A stretch of 64,000 nt of DNA, from the NCBI GenBank assembly GCA_024276075.1, contig JAJRXX010000057.1:1-64000 (forward strand), given 5' to 3'. Below the pieces are notes generated by a model, which ran no database searches, was not told where the DNA came from, and saw only the letters and a program-made list of their open reading frames with translations. Numbering within the stretch: position 1 is the stretch's first letter; each line of letters begins with the position of its first letter. Shown one piece after another: positions 60,543-64,000 of this stretch. A program made the position numbers and the translations under genes. The DNA comes from Planctomycetota bacterium (lineage in GTDB: Bacteria; Planctomycetota; Phycisphaerae; Phycisphaerales; Phycisphaeraceae).

Positions 60543-61385
60543 ATGACAATACAAGAACTATCTACGGGTGAAATCGAATCTCTGGTAGGAACCCGTCACG
60601 CGGCTGGAAGATTTGAGTACCCCGCTAACGGGCTTCAACCTTATTACCAATGGCTGGTTGCTAGTTTGCATCTGTTGGGCGAAGCTTCGGCCGGTGGATT
60701 TAGGGTTGATCGAGACAACGCAAACGGAACCACGGTGGCCATTGCCCCCGGCAGGGCCACGCTAGACGATGTCGTGCTGGTTTACCTGGGAGGCACCAAT
60801 GATCTAGCTGTCTTCAACAACGACACTGTTTATATGTGGCTACACAATAATGGGGGTGTTGCTTCGATCGGGCAGGGCTCAGCGGTGACGGGCTGGCCAA
60901 CAGCGGTGCATCTCAAGCTAGCTGAGGTCACGCTTTTGGATGGGTTAATCACCCAAATACTTGATCGACGTCATGAAGCGATCTTTCAGGAAGGACTCGA
61001 CGGCACCGTCTTGGGGACACTGATTGGGTATACGCTCAACATTACCACTCAAGGCAGTATTTCCACACTGAGTACCATCGAGATTACTGCCCAAGATCTT
61101 CGCGGAACCGCGGTCTCGGGAACGGATTTTCTGCGCATGCGCGTCTGCGACGGTGGTGGGTATACGAATGCTACCAACGCGACGATCGCTGCGGGCGCCA
61201 ACACGACGATGGTCGAAACGATCGTCGCAGGTAAGGATCTGGTTCTTGAGAGTCATACGGATGGGACGTTTCGGGTAGATGTCACCAATGGTGTGGCTGA
61301 AACCATCACGCTACGAATCGGATCGGCAGTGTTATCGTCACGCCGAGGCGACTATTCGTCAACACAGGATGTCACACACAGCTAA
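60543..61385 (+). CDS. phage tail-fibre-like protein B (paralogue of A)
   Basis: This is a 280-residue protein. It repeats the N-domain plan of the preceding gene: YYQWLVASLHLLGEASAGGF, then TVAIAPGRATLDDVVLVYLGG, VYMWLHNNGG, LKLAEVTLLDGLITQILDRRHE. A Thr-rich C-terminal part follows (YTNATNATIAAGANTTMVETIVAGKDLVL). Sequence identity with A is low but the order of elements is the same. Confidence 0.6.
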   Translation: MTIQELSTGEIESLVGTRHAAGRFEYPANGLQPYYQWLVASLHLLGEASAGGFRVDRDNANGTTVAIAPGRATLDDVVLVYLGGTNDLAVFNNDTVYMWLHNNGGVASIGQGSAVTGWPTAVHLKLAEVTLLDGLITQILDRRHEAIFQEGLDGTVLGTLIGYTLNITTQGSISTLSTIEITAQDLRGTAVSGTDFLRMRVCDGGGYTNATNATIAAGANTTMVETIVAGKDLVLESHTDGTFRVDVTNGVAETITLRIGSAVLSSRRGDYSSTQDVTHS

Positions 61386-61451
61386 CAGAGGCTAAGAGGC
61401 GACGGCGGCTCTTTGTCGAAGGCGGCGGGAACATTTCACGGAGATACGAAC

Positions 61452-61841
61452 ATGAGTTTTTCTGATTACCTAGAGGACAAGTTGCTTGATCATGCCTTTA
61501 AGGGTGCGGCGTTTACTCAACCGGCGAATGTCTATGTAGCGTTATTCACGGCGGCGCCAACTGATGCTGGGGGTGGTACCGAAGTATCCGGCAATGGGTA
61601 TACGAGAAAACTGCACAACACTTGGAACGCGGCTAGCGGTGGGACTAAGACGAACAACGGCGAAATCCTGTTCGATTCCGCTAGTGGCGGCAACTGGGGA
61701 ACCGTGACGCACGCAGGGTTATTTGACGCGGCGACGGGCGGGAACCTGCTGGCATGGGGGGCGTTAGCTGCGTCGAAAGCTATCAACGACGGTGACCAGG
61801 CTCGGATTGCGGATGGCGATCTGAGTATCACGCTGGACTAA
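61452..61841 (+). CDS. phage tail-fibre-type small protein
   Basis: This 129-residue protein starts MSFSDYLEDKLLDHAFKGAAF and continues QPANVYVALFTAAPTDAGGGTEVSGNGYTRK. This is a well-known conserved small protein of phages and prophages usually annotated as a tail-fibre or virion protein. GGAG lies 8 bases before ATG 61452. Its presence strongly supports a phage origin for the module. Confidence 0.75.
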   Translation: MSFSDYLEDKLLDHAFKGAAFTQPANVYVALFTAAPTDAGGGTEVSGNGYTRKLHNTWNAASGGTKTNNGEILFDSASGGNWGTVTHAGLFDAATGGNLLAWGALAASKAINDGDQARIADGDLSITLD

Positions 61842-61854
61842 TCGGGAGATCATC

Positions 61855-62283
61855 ATGGCATATGCATTTATTGAGGTACGAGGTGTCTTGAGGACGAACC
61901 AGGCGTTGGAGTTGCTTTACAACTTTGATATGGACGCATCGCCGACCCGCGAGATCACAGCGGGTGATTACACACCGGTGCCGCTTGATGTCGCAGCTGA
62001 ACCGGCGACCCTACTGGGAACATTAACCTGGACCGATCCGGAAAAAACAATGCTCCGTAGCGGTCGGATCATTCAGTTTCAAGAGATGTGGGAGCCACGC
62101 AAAAAGGTGGTCGATCGGGGCGTCAAACGGTATGACTCGATCGCCACAGTGGCCGAGTTAAAAAAGGAATTAGAGGCACGTTATCAGCGTGCACGCGTCG
62201 AGATGATCGTGCGCAACCAGAGGCGTTTTCAAGGCCACATTGTCGCATTTCGTCAGGCTGACGGTGTATGGGGGACTCAATAA
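61855..62283 (+). CDS. phage module hypothetical protein
   Basis: This 142-residue soluble protein has a basic, helical C-terminal half (VAELKKELEARYQRARVEMIVRNQRRFQGHIVAFRQADGV). I recognise no named family. Its stop codon overlaps the next start (TAATG), so translation is coupled with the following gene. Confidence 0.5.
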   Translation: MAYAFIEVRGVLRTNQALELLYNFDMDASPTREITAGDYTPVPLDVAAEPATLLGTLTWTDPEKTMLRSGRIIQFQEMWEPRKKVVDRGVKRYDSIATVAELKKELEARYQRARVEMIVRNQRRFQGHIVAFRQADGVWGTQ

Positions 62284-62687
62284 TGGCGATTACACACAAC
62301 GAAGTTCAGGTGCAATGGTCTGCTGCTAACAGCGCGTCTGTGACAGCTGGCCTTAGCTCGACGAGCGACGCGGTCTTGTTCGCGACGACGGCGGTCGAGG
62401 CGATGGTTCACGTCAAGGCGGACAACAACGGCACGCCTTCATCGGGCGATACGATCGATGTGTTCGCGCTCTACACGGGCGGTGACCCGGATGGGACCGG
62501 AACAGATGAGTACGACACGACGGGACACCCTGTTTTTTTGTTGAGGCTGGATACGAATAAAGAAGACCCGGCCTTGGGAAGTGTACCGATCAGCGTAGCA
62601 GCTAAAGGAATAAAGCTGTATGCGTTTAACAATGCCAGCGTCGACTCGATCACTGTGTCCGCGACTATTACAGAGGTACGTGGTTGA
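62283..62687 (+). CDS. phage module beta-rich virion-like protein
   Basis: This 134-residue, Thr/Ser/Asp-rich, beta-type protein (AVEAMVHVKADNNGTPSSGDTIDVFALYTGGDPDGTGT) resembles decoration or tail proteins. ATG 62283 overlaps the stop of the previous gene by one base. No named family is recognised. Confidence 0.5.
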   Translation: MAITHNEVQVQWSAANSASVTAGLSSTSDAVLFATTAVEAMVHVKADNNGTPSSGDTIDVFALYTGGDPDGTGTDEYDTTGHPVFLLRLDTNKEDPALGSVPISVAAKGIKLYAFNNASVDSITVSATITEVRG

Positions 62688-64000
62688 TCGGCACACGCGT
62701 CCATCCTTCACGGTTTCGCCAGGTAATGCCGGCACGAGAATTCGTGCGGGCGTCGTCTGATCAGCTAACCCTTGGTCTCACATCCACGATCACGGCGCTG
62801 CCCGTGACGATGTCGGTTTGGATGCGTACCAATCAGTCACTGCACCAAACCGTTATTCGGCTGAGCCATACGACTGGATCGGGAATGGTCCAGGTATTTC
62901 TCCACCCCACGGGCAGCACCCGATTACAGGTGCGAGACGATGCGGGGACAACAACAACGTTTTCCGGTGGCCCTGGTTACTCTGTAGGCGTCTGGCATCA
63001 CATCGTGGGAAGGTTCACGGGCGGGTCTGCTCGTGAGATCTTTGTTAACGGTGAGAAGCGGGTTCACAGCCTTAGTCACGGGGCGATTACTCTCAATCAA
63101 GCACATGTCGGATTTGACACGAATCAGTATTTAGATGGGCTTATTGCGGAACCTTGCTTTTGGGATGTAGGCTTAACCGATGAGCAGATCGGGTCGCTCT
63201 ACCGGGGCGTGCCTTACTGGCAGGTCGAACATCGCCAGATCATTGCCGCTCCTGATATGCATGGTCTGTACGACCGTTATCAGTCTAAACACTGGACGTC
63301 CAACAACCCGGGTGTGGCGGAGCCGATTCGTCTGGGCCGGGGTACACACAGACTGATATCGGTGCCGCAGTTGACGGCTGGGGTCACGGTAGATGTATCT
63401 TCATCGATCTCGACAACGAGTGGGGTATCGGCGGTGCTATCGCCTCTAAGGGGTGTATCGGGCACCGTAGCAGCGACGTCGAGCTTAGCGGCGACCGCGA
63501 ATGCTACGAGAAATTTGTCTCTGTCTGTAGCGGCTTCAACAGCAACGACGGTTGTGGTCGGTGAGTTGCGATGGCTATCGGGAACCTTTGATGGAACATC
63601 TACAACCTCGGCTGTTCTAACAACCTCATCCCTTACCGGGTCTGTGGTTAGCCAATCGGTAGTAGCTGCGTTTCCCGATCAACCCGTGCCAGGAGGATCG
63701 GGCCTGCTTGTCACGATGGGTGTCGGAAGCGGTGGAGATCATATTGAGCATGATTGCGGCGTTGAGCTATCTATCCTACACACGCGTGTGTTATTCAATC
63801 CTGTTGATGCGAATAGTGGCACGGTAGCCCTATTGGTCGGTCTTGATTTGGGAAGCATAGAAACGTTTCGGGCTATCTATGACACCGATACCCGTGTATT
63901 GGATCTGAAGCTTGCGACCGGCGAAAGCATCACGCACACACTGCTGGCGGGGCTGCCTTGGCATTGCATCGAGATAAGGATAGATAGCAATAACGGGCAG
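62684..64000 (+). CDS. LamG/concanavalin-like phage module protein, 3'-truncated by the window
   Basis: The frame is open for 439 codons to the window end. It probably starts at TTG 62684, which overlaps the previous stop (TTGA) and has GAGG 7 bases upstream; ATG 62726 is the alternative. Residues about 35-185 look like a LamG/concanavalin-A-like jelly roll (VTMSVWMRTN, SVGVWHHIVGRFTGGSAREIFVNGEKR, NQYLDGLIAEPCFWDVGLTDEQIGSLYRG). A Ser/Thr/Val-rich repetitive part follows, and then a new globular part begins (LLVTMGVGSGGDH). It is probably a receptor- or glycan-binding virion protein. Confidence 0.7.
   Translation, partial: MIGTRVHPSRFRQVMPAREFVRASSDQLTLGLTSTITALPVTMSVWMRTNQSLHQTVIRLSHTTGSGMVQVFLHPTGSTRLQVRDDAGTTTTFSGGPGYSVGVWHHIVGRFTGGSAREIFVNGEKRVHSLSHGAITLNQAHVGFDTNQYLDGLIAEPCFWDVGLTDEQIGSLYRGVPYWQVEHRQIIAAPDMHGLYDRYQSKHWTSNNPGVAEPIRLGRGTHRLISVPQLTAGVTVDVSSSISTTSGVSAVLSPLRGVSGTVAATSSLAATANATRNLSLSVAASTATTVVVGELRWLSGTFDGTSTTSAVLTTSSLTGSVVSQSVVAAFPDQPVPGGSGLLVTMGVGSGGDHIEHDCGVELSILHTRVLFNPVDANSGTVALLVGLDLGSIETFRAIYDTDTRVLDLKLATGESITHTLLAGLPWHCIEIRIDSNNGQ

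Noticed and set aside
1-64000. CRISPR arrays, insertion sequences, rRNA genes
   Set aside because: No regularly spaced repeats, transposase-like frames or rRNA-like conserved stretches were seen on either strand.

Overview
The window looks like a chromosomal segment of a planctomycete-type bacterium, most likely of the class Phycisphaerae. This placement is by inference: no rRNA gene or other decisive marker is present. Supporting content is a Gram-negative envelope (LPS core heptosyltransferase and heptose phosphatase genes, a TorF-like outer-membrane protein), scattered flagellar genes (fliN-like, fliS), a planctomycete-style Ser/Thr kinase, many conserved hypotheticals, and a complete S10-spc-alpha ribosomal superoperon. 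GC is moderately high by eye. I found no rRNA, tRNA, CRISPR array, insertion sequence or integrase.

Layout. 1-8.1 kb: the end of a DegT-type aminotransferase, a VOC protein, an RCK-type ion channel with an unusual filter, NfeD, a FliN-like protein, trpE, a membrane-anchored P-loop NTPase and a beta-barrel protein. 8.2-14.1 kb (minus strand): a promoter and a SAM-I (S-box) riboswitch precede a tightly packed set: threonine-synthase-like PLP enzyme, MoaD/ThiS sulfur carrier, NIL-domain protein, MoeB/ThiF-like E1 enzyme, two DinB-fold proteins and a class V cysteine desulfurase, ending in a hairpin terminator. 14.1-15.1 kb: rpsL-rpsG. 15.2-25.1 kb: LPS core genes, gmk, pyrB-pyrR, a lipoprotein, holA and mgtE. 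25.2-41.1 kb: the ribosomal superoperon from rpsJ to rplQ, including secY, map, infA, rpmJ and rpoA, but without rpmD, adk or rpsD. 41.2-53.3 kb: housekeeping and signalling genes (DUF151 nuclease-like, RsmB-like, PAS/GAF/receiver protein, polyprenyl diphosphate synthase, Ser/Thr kinase, fliS, recJ, pseudopilin, SpoIID-like, LOG family). 53.8-64.0 kb: a plus-strand phage structural module (portal, scaffold-like, SU10-type major capsid, connector-like and fibre-like proteins, a LamG-like protein cut by the window end), with no terminase, integrase or lysis gene in view.

The most interesting unit is the SAM-riboswitch operon. The sulfur carrier with a free Gly-Gly end, its E1 activating enzyme and a cysteine desulfurase form a plausible protein-thiocarboxylate pathway. 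A SAM riboswitch over a 'threonine synthase' suggests that the PLP enzyme, or the carrier with the NIL protein, makes homocysteine/methionine rather than, or as well as, threonine. The DinB-fold proteins belong to a superfamily that includes thiol transferases, which fits a sulfur theme. This is an inference that needs biochemistry. The second candidate is the phage-like structural module, which may be a prophage, a remnant, or a gene-transfer-agent-like element.
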